Shown in pieces: positions 10,825 through 21,845 of a stretch of 64,000 bases of DNA (the first letter of the stretch is position 1; every line of letters starts with the position of its first letter). A program made the translations under genes and the position numbers. The stretch lies in NCBI RefSeq assembly GCF_002099425.1, contig NW_018343972.1, positions 4,136,001 through 4,200,000 on the forward strand, in the 5' to 3' direction. This DNA is from Phascolarctos cinereus. Its lineage: Eukaryota > Chordata > Mammalia > Diprotodontia > Phascolarctidae. The notes beneath the pieces were generated by a model that worked only from the letters and a program-made list of their open reading frames with translations, made no database searches and was not told the DNA's origin.

Positions 10825-11735
10825 TCAAATCAACAAGCATTTATTAAGTGTAATGCAGAACATTATTTTGCCATTTAGGTAGTAGGGCCCTTTAAGCCAT
10901 GGAAAGCAAAAGTTGGTGCTTAATCTTGCCCCAGACCTCTTTCCTCCTAAATCTAAACAATAGTGTAATGTACTCTTGCATAGCTCAGCATAGCCCGTAC
11001 CTCCAACGTAAATGGACAAGAAAGCTTGCAATATAATTGCTTTAGATAATTATGTTTATACTGGAGACCAGGACACCTGGTCTGGTTTGTGTGATCTCTG
11101 ATCCATAATAATGGGGTGCTTGGGTGCTTGTGCTTGTACTTGTGCCCCAATTTCTCCCTAGTCTTAGAAACACTGTCTCTAACAACCACTCCCCAGCCTA
11201 GCAGTTATTCATGCATGGGCCTCAGCATGACCCTTATCTCTCTCCCTGGTACAGCTACACAGAGCTGGGCTGCTCAGGCCCCAGCCCTCAGATCATGTGT
11301 CTGGAAGCCTCCCAATTCCCCAGGAAGTTCCCGTGTTGTGAGAAACTTTCCCTGGTTGCAGAGCATTCTCTCATCAAGACAGAGGGAGAGGGGTGTCCTT
11401 GACCAGCCCAAGGACTCTTCCTCCTGCCAGACTCCAAAGATCCATCCCCCTCCCTGTCTGGTATACTCCCTGTACTTTCCCATCCATAGCCCCCAAAGAC
11501 ACCTGCACCTTTGGATTACCTCATCAGTTTTCCTGGCATTTCTTTCCCATGCTCTTTTCCATATAAACCCTAGCTTGACCCCTGATTGGAGCTGCTTGAT
11601 TTGGATGTGCATACCCCTTGCAGCTGAGCGCTAATAAAATCCACATCTTAAATGATGCCTGGGTCTCACTCGCTGATTTCTCAGTACAACATTAAGCACC
11701 TACTATTTGCCAGTTACTTGTACTAGCTCAGAGAA
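10825..11735 (-). mobile_element. L2 3' end, split by a solo LTR
   Basis: 10825-10848 (CAACAAGCATTTATTAAG) and 11692-11735 (TTAAGCACCTACTATTTGCC) are one L2 terminus in minus orientation. They join cleanly once the LTR and one copy of TTAAG are removed. Confidence 0.85.
10849..11691 (+). mobile_element. Solo LTR of an endogenous retrovirus (fossil)
   Basis: 843 bp, starting TGTAATG and ending ACAACA, flanked by TTAAG on both sides (10844-10848 and 11692-11696). It has a TATA-like ATATAAA at 11561-11567 and AATAAA at 11633-11638, the U3-R order of a plus-strand LTR. No internal retroviral region is attached. A 5-bp duplication is usual for some ERV classes, but I cannot name the family. It is younger than the L2 it interrupts. 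Confidence 0.85.
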
Positions 11736-11739
11736 TTAT

Positions 11740-12108
11740 TGTGAGTAAAGCATCATAAAATTATTATTTTGCTAACTAAAGGTTCAACATGAATGAAATC
11801 TCTAGCACACTCCTTAACAGATCACTAAATAGACTCTAGTGGGATATTATGACCAAGGAAAATTATGTAGTAGATGAAATTTATATTTGGTGTCCTCTTT
11901 CTTGGAATATCCAGTACACATACCTGGAGCAGTCTATCTCATACCCTACTCCTATAACACTAACAAGGCATAATATACCCTGTTTTGTTTGCATTTTAGT
12001 GGGCATTCTAGAATATCCCCCTTGGATTCTAGAATCAAAACTGTAAAGATGGATGACATGTTGGGGCTGATATTTGGGGGAAGCAGTCCAGCCTTAAACC
12101 ACAGCATA
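11740..12108. other. Unassigned stretch
   Basis: Nothing recognised. Confidence 0.45.
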
Positions 12109-12109
12109 T

Positions 12110-12200
12110 TAGCAGCTATAGATGACTTGGCCCTAAATGGTAGAACCAGGACTTAATCCCAAACCTTCTGACTGCAAATCACTTCTTTCTTCACTAGTGG
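12110..12200 (-). mobile_element. MIR/THER1 head fragment
   Basis: AACCAGGACTTAATCCCAAA and the following text match the reversed SINE head. Confidence 0.6.
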
Positions 12201-12319
12201 AAAATACAGTGTTAACTTTAAAGCAATTGTGAGTTACAGTTGCTTTTTTTTTGCTGCTGCTGCTAGGACCACCTCTTCTTTTTCATAGGATGTCTTCCCT
12301 TTGAGTCTTGCCTTCTTTT

Positions 12320-12582
12320 CCAGCTAAGTGGCATGAAGTAGAGAGAGCTCTTGACTGAGAATCAGGAAACCTTGAGTTTAAATCCCACCTCACAAATTTC
12401 CTATTTGTGTAACACTGTGCAGGTCACATTGCCTCTAGCTACCTCAGTTTCATCAACTATAAAATACAGGTAATAATAACACTTATTTTTCTAGAGTTGT
12501 CATGAGGATAAAAAGAGAATAATATTTACAAAGTACTTTGTAAAATTTTAAAATGTACATACTAGCTATTATTATTACCCCA
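12320..12582 (+). mobile_element. MIR SINE, near full length
   Basis: CAGCTAAGTGGCATGAAGTA head, GAGTTTAAATCCCACCTC, ACCTCAGTTTCATCAACTA, GTTGTCATGAGGATAAAA and a TAGCTATTATTATT end. Confidence 0.88.
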
Positions 12583-12614
12583 AATTCGCAATGGAAGCCA
12601 GAATTTAACTTGTC

Positions 12615-12700
12615 AGTGTGTGTGTATGTATATATAATATATACATACACACATATATATATACACACACACACACACATATATACATATACATACATAG

Positions 12701-12756
<56 letters not shown>
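12615..12756. repeat. Compound (TG)/(TA)/(CA)n microsatellite
   Basis: TG, TA, CATA and CA blocks, with a long pure CA run at about 12710-12750. It sits between two MIRs. Confidence 0.97.
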
Positions 12757-12757
<1 letters not shown>

Positions 12758-13255
12758 CAGGGCTGGATTTAGAGTCACAAATATGTGTTTGAAAACCTGT
12801 CTCAGACATTTGCTAGTTGTTATGCTAGGAAAGTCACCTAATCTCTCTGAGCTTCACAATCCACATTTGCAAAGTGGGGCTAACAATAAACAGTTCTTAT
12901 TTCATGTGGCTGTTCTGAGAATCAATTGAGATAATGCATGTACAGGCTTTGAAAAACACACGACAGCTAAATGGTAGCTTTGTTGTTTTTGTTGTTCAGT
13001 CCTGTCTAACATCATGACCTCATTTGGGTTTTTCTTGGAAAAGATACTGTAGTAGTTTGCCATTTCCTTCTCCAGCTCATTTTACAGATGAGGAAACTGA
13101 GGCAAACAGGGTTAAGTCACTTGCCCAGGATCACACAGCTAGTTAAGTGTTTGTGGCTGGATTTGAATTCTTGTCTTCCTGACTCCATGTCCAGCATTTT
13201 ATCCACTGCACTATCTAGCTGCCCCTAAATGTTAACTATTATGTTATTATTCACT
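12757..13255 (+). mobile_element. MIR SINE, split by a MAR1
   Basis: Head at 12757, TCTCTGAGCTTCACAATCC, TGAGAATCAATTGAGATAAT and the end resuming at 13228 with TAACTATTATGTTATTATT. TAAATG flanks the inserted MAR1 and is a probable target duplication. Confidence 0.85.
12981..13227 (-). mobile_element. MAR1 SINE inside a MIR
   Basis: Reversed MAR1: tail TTGTTGTTCAGTCCTGTC, TTTGCCATTTCCTTCTCCAG, CAGATGAGGAAACTGAGGC and the head CTATCTAGCTGCCCC. Nearly full length. Confidence 0.93.
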
Positions 13256-13404
13256 TTCATCAGTGTTACCTTATTGGTCTCCTTAAGGTTATTAAACATT
13301 ACCCCTTTCCTCTCAAGGGCTATTGGATTTCTTTTAGGTCTCAAGATGACAATGAGTATGTTAAAAAGAGTGTGGGAGTTACAATACTAAACCATCTTGT
13401 GGAT

Positions 13405-13548
13405 ATATTCATTCCCTTCCTTGGAGGTCTCTAGGTCTAGTCTGCATGAGCCCTGACTCATAGGATGCCATAGAGAGGTTTCCTATTCATGAGGAATTGG
13501 ACTAGATGACAGCTGAGCTCCCTTCCAATTCTGGATTTCCATAATTCT
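13405..13548 (+). mobile_element. CR1/L3 3' end
   Basis: CTTGGAGGTCTCTAGG, then ATTGGACTAGATGACAGC and TCCCTTCCAATTCTGG, the L3 terminus. Confidence 0.75.
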
Positions 13549-13549
13549 C

Positions 13550-14045
13550 AGCTCATCCTGGACACCATGTAAGATCGACCTCCTAAGAAAGGAGTGATCT
13601 AGAGGCAAAGTTGGCTTTGGACTGACAGTGGATAAAAGTGCTTTCACTATTGATTCAGCTGCCAGGACCATCTCTGGCAGTCCATGCATCACTGCTATTA
13701 CATAATCTGTATGCTAATTAGGGTAAATGTAATAGTGGGAACATGGTGCCATTGTTAAACTTAATGATCCACAACATTACCACTTAACATACCTTTGGAG
13801 TTCATTCAGTGGAATTAATTGCAATATTGGAAAGGAGCTCATAGCTTCACTCCTCTTTGTCCAAGAGCAGCAACTCTACACTAAGTTGAATGTTGAAATA
13901 GCAGCTTTCGCCATGTGTAAAAGATACCCTATTTGGACTTTTCTCTCACATATTTCCCTTCCCTCATTTGAACAAATTAGATCTTGGAAAATAAGCAAAT
14001 CATCCTCCCTTCCTGCCCTTCCCTCCCCCCCCCCACCCGCCCTCA
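13550..14045. other. Unassigned stretch
   Basis: No family recognised. There is a C-rich run at about 14020-14042. Confidence 0.45.
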
Positions 14046-14165
14046 ATGTCACTCACAGAGAGCACAATATATTGGAAAGAACACTGGCTTCTCAATGAAA
14101 CAGCCTGGGTTCAAATCTTGACCTGCTACTTATTAGTTGGGTATGAATTTCCTCTTCTAAAAGAA
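14046..14165 (+). mobile_element. MIR/THER1 5' half
   Basis: ATATTGGAAAGAACACTGGC and CCTGGGTTCAAATCTTGACC. It is cut by the SINE1 that follows. Confidence 0.75.
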
Positions 14166-14173
14166 AGAGGAGA

Positions 14174-14322
14174 GGCAGCTAAATAGGCAGGAGATAGAGT
14201 TCTGGCTTTGGAGTCAAGAGGACCTGAGTTCAAATCCAGCTTCAGACACTTGACACTTACTAGCTGTGTGACCCTGGGCAAGTCACTTAACCCCGATTGC
14301 TTCACCAAAAAGAAAAAAAAAA
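14174..14322 (+). mobile_element. SINE1-type SINE
   Basis: Head GGCAGCTAAATAGGCAGG, GAGTTCAAATCCAGC, GTGACCCTGGGCAAGTCAC and a poly-A end. AAAGAAAGAGGA and AAAGAATGAGGA on the two sides are a likely target duplication. Confidence 0.94.
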
Positions 14323-14344
14323 GAATGAGGAGGCTTGAGCTACT

Positions 14345-14640
14345 TGCCTTTATTCAGCTCATCCCTCATACCTGCAATGTACTCCCTCTTCCCCTCTGCC
14401 TCTTAGCATCCATAGCTTCAGGATTCAGTTCCTACTAGAAACCTTTCCTACTACCTCTACTTTTTAGTATTGTCTCCTTCCCCAAATTATCAGGTACATA
14501 TGTATCTGTTTAGCTGTTATATCTTTCCAGTAGAATATAAACTTCTGGGGCAGAGACTGTTTTTCACTTTTTCTTTATATCCAATGCCTAGCTATCTTGA
14601 ACAGAGAACAGTATTTATTCATGAAATAACTGTTGGATTG
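14345..14640 (+). mobile_element. L2 3' region
   Basis: CCTGCAATGTACTCCCTC, then AGAATATAAACTTCTGGGGC and the worn L2 terminus near 14590-14640. Confidence 0.7.
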
Positions 14641-14895
14641 GAATAAGAATTAATATAGTGCCTCATATTGCCAGGCACTATGCTAAGCACTTTTTACAAC
14701 TATCATCTACTCAATCCTTGCAAAACCCTGAGAAAGGTAGGTGCTGTGATTATCCCAATTTTATAGTTGAGGAAACTGAGGCAGACAAGATACATGACCT
14801 ACTCAGGGTTAGACAGCTAGCAAGTGTCTGAGGACAGGTTTCAGTTCAGGTTTTCCTAACTCCAGGCTCAGTGTTCTATTGGTTTTGATGTCAGC
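14641..14895 (-). mobile_element. MIR SINE, minus strand, near full length
   Basis: TGCCAGGCACTATGCTAAGC, GTTGAGGAAACTGAGGCAG, GGTTAGACAGCTAGCAAGTG and the reversed head to about 14890. Confidence 0.88.
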
Positions 14896-15048
14896 CTTTC
14901 TAAATTCTTTGTACATGTGTAAATTACGAATTCTTTAGAATGAGAACCCTTTCTAAGAAAATCTCATTTTCCCTGACTTTTTTTCAAGTTTTAGGTCAAT
15001 CCCCGGTTGCCAGTGCCTTTCCCTCTCCAATTACCTTCAATCTACTTA

Positions 15049-15157
15049 CTCACTCTCTCTCTCTCTCTCCATACACACACACACACACACACACACACGT
15101 ACGTATGTATGTATGCATATATGTATGTATGTTTACATGTGTGTATGTGGGGTATGT
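15049..15157. repeat. Compound (CT)(CA)(TATG)n microsatellite
   Basis: CT block at 15053-15068, CA block at 15072-15098, then GTAT/GTGT units to about 15157. Confidence 0.97.
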
Positions 15158-15165
15158 GTATATTT

Positions 15166-15490
15166 AACAAAATTTTATTAAGCCAGTCTTTAACCTAGGA
15201 ATGATGAAACAGAGCAGTCCAGAGACAAGATGCCAGTAATCAAGTAGTGGTTTAATTAATAAGTTTCATTATGAGGAACAGATTTGCAAATCAGGAATTT
15301 TGATCAGAATTACCCCTTGATGTAGTGAAGGCAGGGATTATATAGATAAATTGCAAGTGGGAAGAGAAGGAAGGTGGATTACAAAACAGTCATTTCTAGG
15401 ATTTGAAAGCTTGATTACTGGCACTGTGTCTCTGGCCTGCTCTGTTTCCTCATTCCCAGGTTAGAGACTGGCTCAGTAAAAATCTGTTCA
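15166..15490. mobile_element. Element with long inverted arms, class unknown
   Basis: 15182-15244 and the reverse complement of 15410-15472 agree at about 56 of 63 positions by eye, and weaker similarity continues outward through an AT-rich flank. The arms bracket about 165 bp. It could be a foldback or MITE-type DNA element. It could also be an LTR read on the minus strand, since a TATATAA-like site near 15340 and AATAAA (reverse, 15173-15178) are in the right order. I found no clear target duplication. Confidence 0.6.
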
Positions 15491-15820
15491 CATTAATTGG
15501 TGGCCATAGTCCTGAATAAGACTCAGCAAGCACTCATACCTGAGGTGCTTGTCCTTCCTGAATACCCTGCACACCATACTTAAGCCATAAACCACCACCG
15601 AAAGCTCTTTGTTGAACTTTGTGAATTTTGTATAAGAGTAAAAACTATTGAATAATTAATATTATAAAAGAGTCAACATTCATGTGTTGCTTCTTAGATT
15701 GTTCCTAGTATTTTAAGGTTAGGGACATATGTTCACGATGAAACACACAACCTGATAAGTTATATTTTTTTGGCTGATCATTCCTCCCTGCCCCCCCACC
15801 CCACCAATCCCCCAGAAGTG
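15491..15820. other. Unassigned stretch
   Basis: Nothing recognised. A C-rich run lies near 15788-15812. Confidence 0.45.
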
Positions 15821-15821
15821 A

Positions 15822-15985
15822 ACTAATTTGAAAGCATGACGAAGTCCAGAGACCTGTATTCAAATTCTCTAACTGCTAATTTAGATGAATATCCATAGGC
15901 AAATCACCTCACCTCTGCAGGTTTCAACTTTCCCACTTGTAAAGTAGGGATAATAATGCTTGTACTGTTTACCTACCTCACAGTC
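15822..15985 (+). mobile_element. MIR SINE fragment
   Basis: AAAGCATGACGAAGTCCAGA head remnant, CCCACTTGTAAAGTAGGG and GTTTACCTACCTCACAGT. Confidence 0.7.
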
Positions 15986-16784
15986 AGGGCAGGAGCTAGT
16001 GCAGTGTGGCTGGGACATTGCCAAAGGTACAAGCATAGGCAGGGATCAAAGATCCCTTCTTCTTCCATCCTTTCCACCTTCACATTGAGGCTGAAACCAA
16101 ACTTTCTCCTGAAGATATCCCACTTCTTGACACCATCTCTATAATAAATTATTCCTTTTCTCACATTTCATGACACATCAAGCTAGGTGGAAGAGTTGGC
16201 ATATTCCTTGCCTCCCCTTCCCATTGCTACATTCACACCATTGTTCTACCACAACCTCTCCTGCCTTAAGTTCATTCCATCCATTCCAGATTCCTGTTTC
16301 TGTTATCCATGGACATCTGGGTCATTCTGCTTTCTCTGAAATAAGGTGAGTACTTGGATCATAATCTTCTCCACACTATCCACTACTCTTTCAGGACACA
16401 CTAGTCTTTCTGTTCCTTAAGCTACAATGAGCTCTTTCTCTAATTTCTCTCAACTAGACGTCCTACCTTTCTAGCTCCACTGAATTTGCCCCTAGTGCCA
16501 AAATTCCTAGCCATAGCTTTGCTCTCAGTATTGTTATAAGGAAAGCACATTGCCAGTCTCAGAATGCTCTAGAAATGTAACACATTAGAATATAAGCTTC
16601 TTTAGAGCAGGTATTTTTGTTTTTATACTATCTGCTAAATAATACCATTATGTTATCTGCTATACACTATAAAAAATATATTTTTTGGACTGGATCTGTA
16701 TTTTAATTGCTAAAAGTACAGTTCAATGAGGAAACTTCTTATACCTATGCAAATCAGCATCTGCTCTGCAACTGATCGTCTTAG
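15986..16784. other. Unassigned stretch with a small L2-like piece
   Basis: 16585-16645 (AGAATATAAGCTTCTTTAGA) resembles the L2 3' end. The rest is not recognised. Confidence 0.45.
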
Positions 16785-16922
16785 ATTTGCCTGGGCACTG
16801 AGTGGCTAAATGACTGGTCCAGTTCAGGCTCATACTGCCTACATATATTGGAGGTAAGACTTGAACCCAATTTTTCCTGACTCCAAGGCTAGCTTCCTTT
16901 CTACCATGCCATACTACATACT
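16785..16922 (-). mobile_element. MIR/THER1 SINE fragment, minus strand
   Basis: ACTTGAACCCAATTTTTCCT and GACTCCAAGGCTAGC with a reversed head ending near 16915. Confidence 0.7.
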
Positions 16923-17073
16923 ACAAAAAAATCCTACTTGATTTTTTAAAAATAAAAATCAAAGATCCGTTGACATGCACAATACCAAAAACAGAACCTT
17001 AGCTTAAATCAGGTTTTTCCAGGGTCCATCTCCTCATAAAAGCCTTAGCATCTGTCTCAAAACCCTGGCATCT

Positions 17074-17242
17074 CCCCTCAAAAAAAACAAACCAAAACAA
17101 AACATATGCATGAGTAATCCAGAGATAAAAAGTAGCCCAAATTGTTTATTTATCAGAAAGAAAACATTCTGGTCCACACTAAGAAAAGTTACAACCTGTT
17201 ATTAAAAAAAAGAAGAAGAAAGAAAGAAAATAAATAAATAAA
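17074..17242. repeat. Two A-rich tracts
   Basis: A/C-rich run at 17080-17103 and an AAG/AAAT run at 17203-17242. The 100 bases between are not recognised. Confidence 0.8.
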
Positions 17243-17244
17243 TG

Positions 17245-17865
17245 TCATTTCGTTTGTATTCTACTGTGTTTCCAGGTTGTCAGAACTGACAAACCCAATG
17301 CAACATCTAACTCAACCTTCTTCTTAAACTGCAGGGCTGGTATTGATGAAGTTAATGTTCCACAATCAATCCTTTGAATATAGATGGATTTCTAGCACCA
17401 AGCTGAACAGCAGTATGAAGCAGAGAATGAAGGAATTATAAATTATACCTATCATTAGCAGCCTAGTTAATGGCTTAAGGATGAAGACTTTTTGTGGCTG
17501 TCATTATTTTCCTGAGTTGATGGAACTAATCAAATTATAAATGCAAAAATTACTACTTAGGTCCTAAGTAAATACTATATATTTAAACTATAAGATAACT
17601 CCAAAGTGATTCCATGAAGGGGCATTTCATTTGCTAATCTGATCAAAAGATAATGTTCTGAGTCTCTCCAGAGATCCCAAGTCATCTTTATACATGCCTC
17701 ATCGTCATTCATCGGTATTCACTGACATACTGACTTTACCAGTAATGGGGCTAAACACATTTAACATAAAGAAAACAGAATCCTTGCCAGGGCTGAACCC
17801 AGGCAAATTGGTGAAGAAGGTGAAGGTTGTCTTCCTTGACCCCTGATCCCTCTGTTACTTCAGAT
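17245..17865. other. Repeat-free island
   Basis: About 620 bases with no recognised transposon or simple repeat, AT-rich, with no long open frame. It holds several TAAT/ATTA-type words (17455-17545). A conserved non-coding element is possible but unproven. Confidence 0.4.
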
Positions 17866-17867
17866 CC

Positions 17868-17998
17868 CACCTTTGATGACTGTAGGCAAGCAACTTAACC
17901 TAAGATAATAATTCTTGTACTATTTATTTCACAAAATTGTGAGATGAAAGTTTTGTAAAACTGTGAAGCACCAAATAAATGCAAATTGCTGTAGCATC
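17868..17998 (+). mobile_element. MIR SINE 3' half
   Basis: GGCAAGCAACTTAACC, CAAAATTGTGAGATGAAAG and GAAGCACCAAATAAATGC. Confidence 0.7.
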
Positions 17999-17999
17999 C

Positions 18000-18966
18000 C
18001 TTCCACCCTATCTTTCCCTTAACTGACACTTAAAGGTTAAGTCTCTAATGGGATGCCCATTCTAAGTTCAAAGTACTCCATAGGACTGGATTCCTAAGAC
18101 TATAGTTCATGAGCCCACACCAGCGTGTTAATCTTCAATAGCCAGAGAGTTAGCACAATTGCCTCAAATCAAAGGTATTTAACAAAATGGTAAAGTTAAA
18201 AAAAAACAGTAATTGGAAAACATTTCCTTATAATCCTGTAGCCCACTTTCCCTTAAAACAAATAGCATTGATGATCACGTAAAGTATAATAGTAGAGAAG
18301 CACACATTTAGGGAACACGTGAAGCCAAGTCAACTCATGTCTCCAATGTTACAAAGCTCTGAGGTCCTTTCTCTCTTCATGGTGTTCTCACACTTCTCTG
18401 GATGCAATGTCTGTTGGGCAGGTTACTCAGCTGGGCTCCCTGAATGTACTTCCTCTCTGCAGTTCAATTTCCAACTTTCAAGGTTAACTCTCCAGTTTCT
18501 GGACACTCTTTGATCCTCTTTTCTGAGTGTGGTAGCTCCTACTGAGTCAGTAGTCCCACTACAAGATGTCATAGCAAATTAGGGTTGGGAGAGGGAGACT
18601 GAGGAGAGAAAAAATTCCCTCTTCCTCCCTGCTGCCTCTGAAAGAAACACTAGGGGGAAAAGATGAAAGGTGATTTCTTCTCAAGAGCTTGGTTATTTTT
18701 CAGAGTGGCTTTGTTCTTTGCTGTTAGAGGTCACACACCTCAGAGCTATCTCTTCTCTTGACTCACACTCTTGCTTTTTGAATAGTTCCCAAGGATATGA
18801 CCTACCCTTTGACAAGCCATTGGTTAACCTTTCTGTAATTCCATCAAGCTTTATTGAAGAATTTCCTGAGGTATCATAAAGAAACAGCAAAGCACAGACT
18901 TTTTTCTTTTTCTTTAAAACCATAACACCTTAGGACCTCTTTTAATTATCCTTTATCTTCAGTGAT
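18000..18966. other. Unassigned stretch
   Basis: No repeat family or exon recognised. Open frames here are short and lack any domain I know. Confidence 0.45.
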
Positions 18967-18967
18967 T

Positions 18968-19141
18968 TTTCTTTTCTTTTCTTTCCTTTTCTTTTCTTTT
19001 TTTAGGCAATTGGGGTTAAGTGACTTGCCCAGGGTCACACAGCTAGTAAGTGTCAAATGTTTGGTCTGAGGCTGGATTTGAACTCAGGCACTCCTGACTT
19101 CAGGGCCGGTGCTCTATCCACTGCACCACCTAGCTGCCTCT
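18968..19141 (-). mobile_element. SINE1-type SINE with (TTTTC)n tail
   Basis: The reversed tail is a TTTTC repeat (18968-19003). GGCAATTGGGGTTAAGTGAC, GGCTGGATTTGAACTCAGG and the head CACCTAGCTGCC follow. AGTGATTTTT and AGTAATTTTT flank it. A good family match, so relatively young. Confidence 0.95.
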
Positions 19142-19324
19142 AGTAATTTTTCAATAGGTCTAGGAGGGAGTCAATTAATTGGGATTCTCATGATCAAGTC
19201 CCCCCCCACATATTATTATTACTAGTAGTAGTAATTGTACAAGTCCTGTGCTTTCTTGGTGTTCCTACGTGTTAAGAATTCACTGTTTTTTCACCATATG
19301 CATGTCTTGTTCTAATCTATTTTG

Positions 19325-19600
19325 ACTCATAGATAGATTGCTAAACTTTGAGAGAGGAAGACCTGTGTTTGAATCCCATCTCTGATACTTTCTAGCTAAA
19401 TAATTACAAAAAATATCAACATCTCTGAATTTCAGTTTTCTCATCTGTAAAATGAGGGAAAATAATAATTGTAGAACCTGTTCCACGTGGTAGTTATGAG
19501 GGTCAACTGAGATTATTTATATTTATGTTTATTTTTATTTATGGTTTGAAAACCTTAAAGGTTATATTGTATCAATAGCAGTGCTATTAGCTATTCCTAC
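19325..19600 (+). mobile_element. MIR SINE, near full length
   Basis: GGAAGACCTGTGTTTGAATC, TCAGTTTTCTCATCTGTAAA, GTTATGAGGGTCAACTGAGA and a worn 3' end. Confidence 0.8.
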
Positions 19601-21120
19601 TCACAGCAATAACAAAAACAATAACCTCTCAAAGACCAACCCGTGTTCCATGCTATGCAGGTCATGGGGCAACAGCAAAATAGGGGAACAGGAAAGGTGA
19701 TGTAGAGCAGGCACAGCAGGCATTGCTCTGTTTATCAGAAGCACTGAAATGTTGAAAAATTGGGCCTGTTGATACCATTTGTTAAGTTACCACTTGATTA
19801 ATGTGCTACAACTGCTCATGAGTCAAAGAAATAGGTAGGGTGGTATAGTGTTATAGGATGGCCCTTTGAAACACCATCAAAATGATAAGCTTGACACACA
19901 GAGTATAGTGGAGCTAGTGGCCCGCCTTCTGGCTATTGAATACTAAAAAAGGCGAGATTCAAATGAACAGTGAGAAATGCTCTACCTGCTGAAATGCTTC
20001 AGTGCAGATTGTACACTGACCCTTAAAGGAGGGAAACCATGATTGCATATGATTTGGACCAAAGACGTGAATATGTCACTATGGAGCAGTACTATTATAA
20101 CAAAATTAGAAACAGATATCACCAGTCAAAGGCAAGGGCTTCATACTGTTTTTTGTCAATAGAACCCGCAGCTCTGTTTCACAACAATGCACTGCCAATC
20201 AAGGTAGGAAATCATTAAGACCCAAACAAACAAAATCCTATGGTCTAGATTGTATAATAAAAGAGATGAAATGAAGGAGCTAGTCAAATCTGAGAGGGTA
20301 AATGTTTAAGAACCAAGGTCAATGAAAACCTTCATTTAATCAAACTCCAGAAATTACACCTAATACAAAAATGGATGGCAAGATGGCACTACTGTCTCCA
20401 TTCGTTTTGTTAAGGAGATCAGCAGTAAAATTCCAAAAAAAAAAAAATCAAAACAGAGTCTTTGGGGAAAAAAGAAAAACCTGATATTTATTATATTCCT
20501 CCTAAATGAACACAAGTTCCACCAAAAAGAGTAATAATAACAAGAGTTATGAGCATAATAAATAAACTCTACATGTATTAGATCTCATTTCCTCAGAATA
20601 TTGATTGAAGCAAATCCAGTAACCTAATGTGAGCAATAGTTTTAGATGAATAGTTTTAGTTTTTAAAACTAGAAGTAGTTTTAGGTGCTCTTCCTAATTG
20701 TCAATATATTTTTTTAATTTTAAGAGAGTTTTTTTTTTGTTTTGGTGTGTGTGTGTGTGTGTGTGTGTGTAACACAAAATATTAACTTTTACAGGAAAAA
20801 GCCTTGCATTATGAGAGGACCAGTGAAGGAAGACTCATTCAAAAAATGTCTAAAAACATTTAATAATGTTATCATGTTTTAACAAATAGGAATAAATATA
20901 AGAATCTCAGATCTAAAGAGTATACAGGCTTATTCAAAGAGATAGTATTTCAAAGTCATTGTCTTTTTTTTCTGATGCTTCTAAGATCTTGCAAAATCTC
21001 ACTGGAGCCTGTTGATTCTTCAGCTTCTTTTCACTTAGTAAGAGACAGAGTACCTAACAATCTTATTCTTAATTTGTGTCTCCATTTCTATATCTTGTTC
21101 AAATTAGGAGTTTCATCAAA
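19601..21120. other. Repeat-poor island, 1.5 kb
   Basis: No transposon recognised apart from an A-run (20436-20450) and a (TG)n run (20744-20770). No long open frame. Candidate for a conservation check. Confidence 0.4.
20744..20770. repeat. (TG)n microsatellite
   Basis: Pure TG run. Confidence 0.95.
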
Positions 21121-21124
21121 CTGA

Positions 21125-21270
21125 TCTCATTTCTGCCAATTACTACATATGTGACCTTGACCAAGTCACTTAACTTCTCTTGGACTCAGTTTCCTCAGTT
21201 ATATAGATTTGAATTAGATCACCTATAAATTAATTGGTCCCTGACAATTCTAAATCTATGATTCTATGAT
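21125..21270 (+). mobile_element. THER1-type SINE
   Basis: CTTGACCAAGTCACTTAACT, TTGGACTCAGTTTCCTCAG and the CR1-like end AATCTATGATTCTATGAT. Confidence 0.85.
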
Positions 21271-21388
21271 CAGTTCCTGGCTCCATTGTAGCAAAACTGG
21301 CAGAAACTCAGAAGTGTAAGGATATCCCAACTAATACTGTGTTCATGAAAATATGATGTTAAGTTAAACAACATCACTAGGGGTTAGC

Positions 21389-21425
21389 TATAGCTATGGC
21401 TAGGTTATAGCTGTAGCTATGAGAT
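21389..21425. repeat. Short inverted repeat
   Basis: TAGCTATAGCTAT and ATAGCTGTAGCTA face each other across about 9 bases, a 13-bp stem with one mismatch. The local sequence is also repetitive (GCTAT words), so it may be chance. Confidence 0.5.
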
Positions 21426-21552
21426 ACGGACAATGTTATAAGTGGTGTTTAGGCAAACAGCGTTATAGTAGGTTTCAGTAACCTACAAATTTTGGTGATA
21501 AATTGTGTCCTATTCATACATTCAAGATTATTCACCATTACTTGGGAAATGA

Positions 21553-21840
21553 GGAGCAGCTAGGTGGCATAGTCCATAGAGTTCTGGGCTTGGAGTCAGG
21601 AAGACTCCTCTTCTTAAGTTCAAATTTGACCTCAGACAGTTACTATCAGTTTGACTCTGTGTGACCCTGAGCAAGTCACTTAACCTTGTTTGCCTCAGTT
21701 TCCTCATCTGTAAAATGAGCTGGAGAAGAAAATGGTAAACCACTCCAGTATATTTGCCAAGAAAATCCCAAAATGAGATTACAAAAAATCAGATACAACT
21801 GAAAAATAACTGAACAACTAGAAAAATATAACAACAGAAA
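21553..21840 (+). mobile_element. MAR1 SINE, full length
   Basis: GAGCAGCTAGGTGGCATAG head, CAAGTCACTTAACCTTGTTT, AAATGAGCTGGAGAAG, AAACCACTCCAGTATATTTG and the RTE-like tail with ACTGAACAACT. Confidence 0.93.
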
Positions 21841-21845
21841 TAATC

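Noticed and set aside
11116-11634. 172-codon open frame
   Set aside because: It lies wholly inside the solo LTR at 10849-11691. LTRs are non-coding, and the frame shows no known domain.
12483-12929. 79-108 codon His/Thr/Tyr-rich frames
   Set aside because: They come from the CA/TG/TA microsatellite at 12615-12756.
18319-18513. 64-codon frame as a small gene
   Set aside because: No conserved motif, no exon context, and similar-length frames occur throughout by chance.
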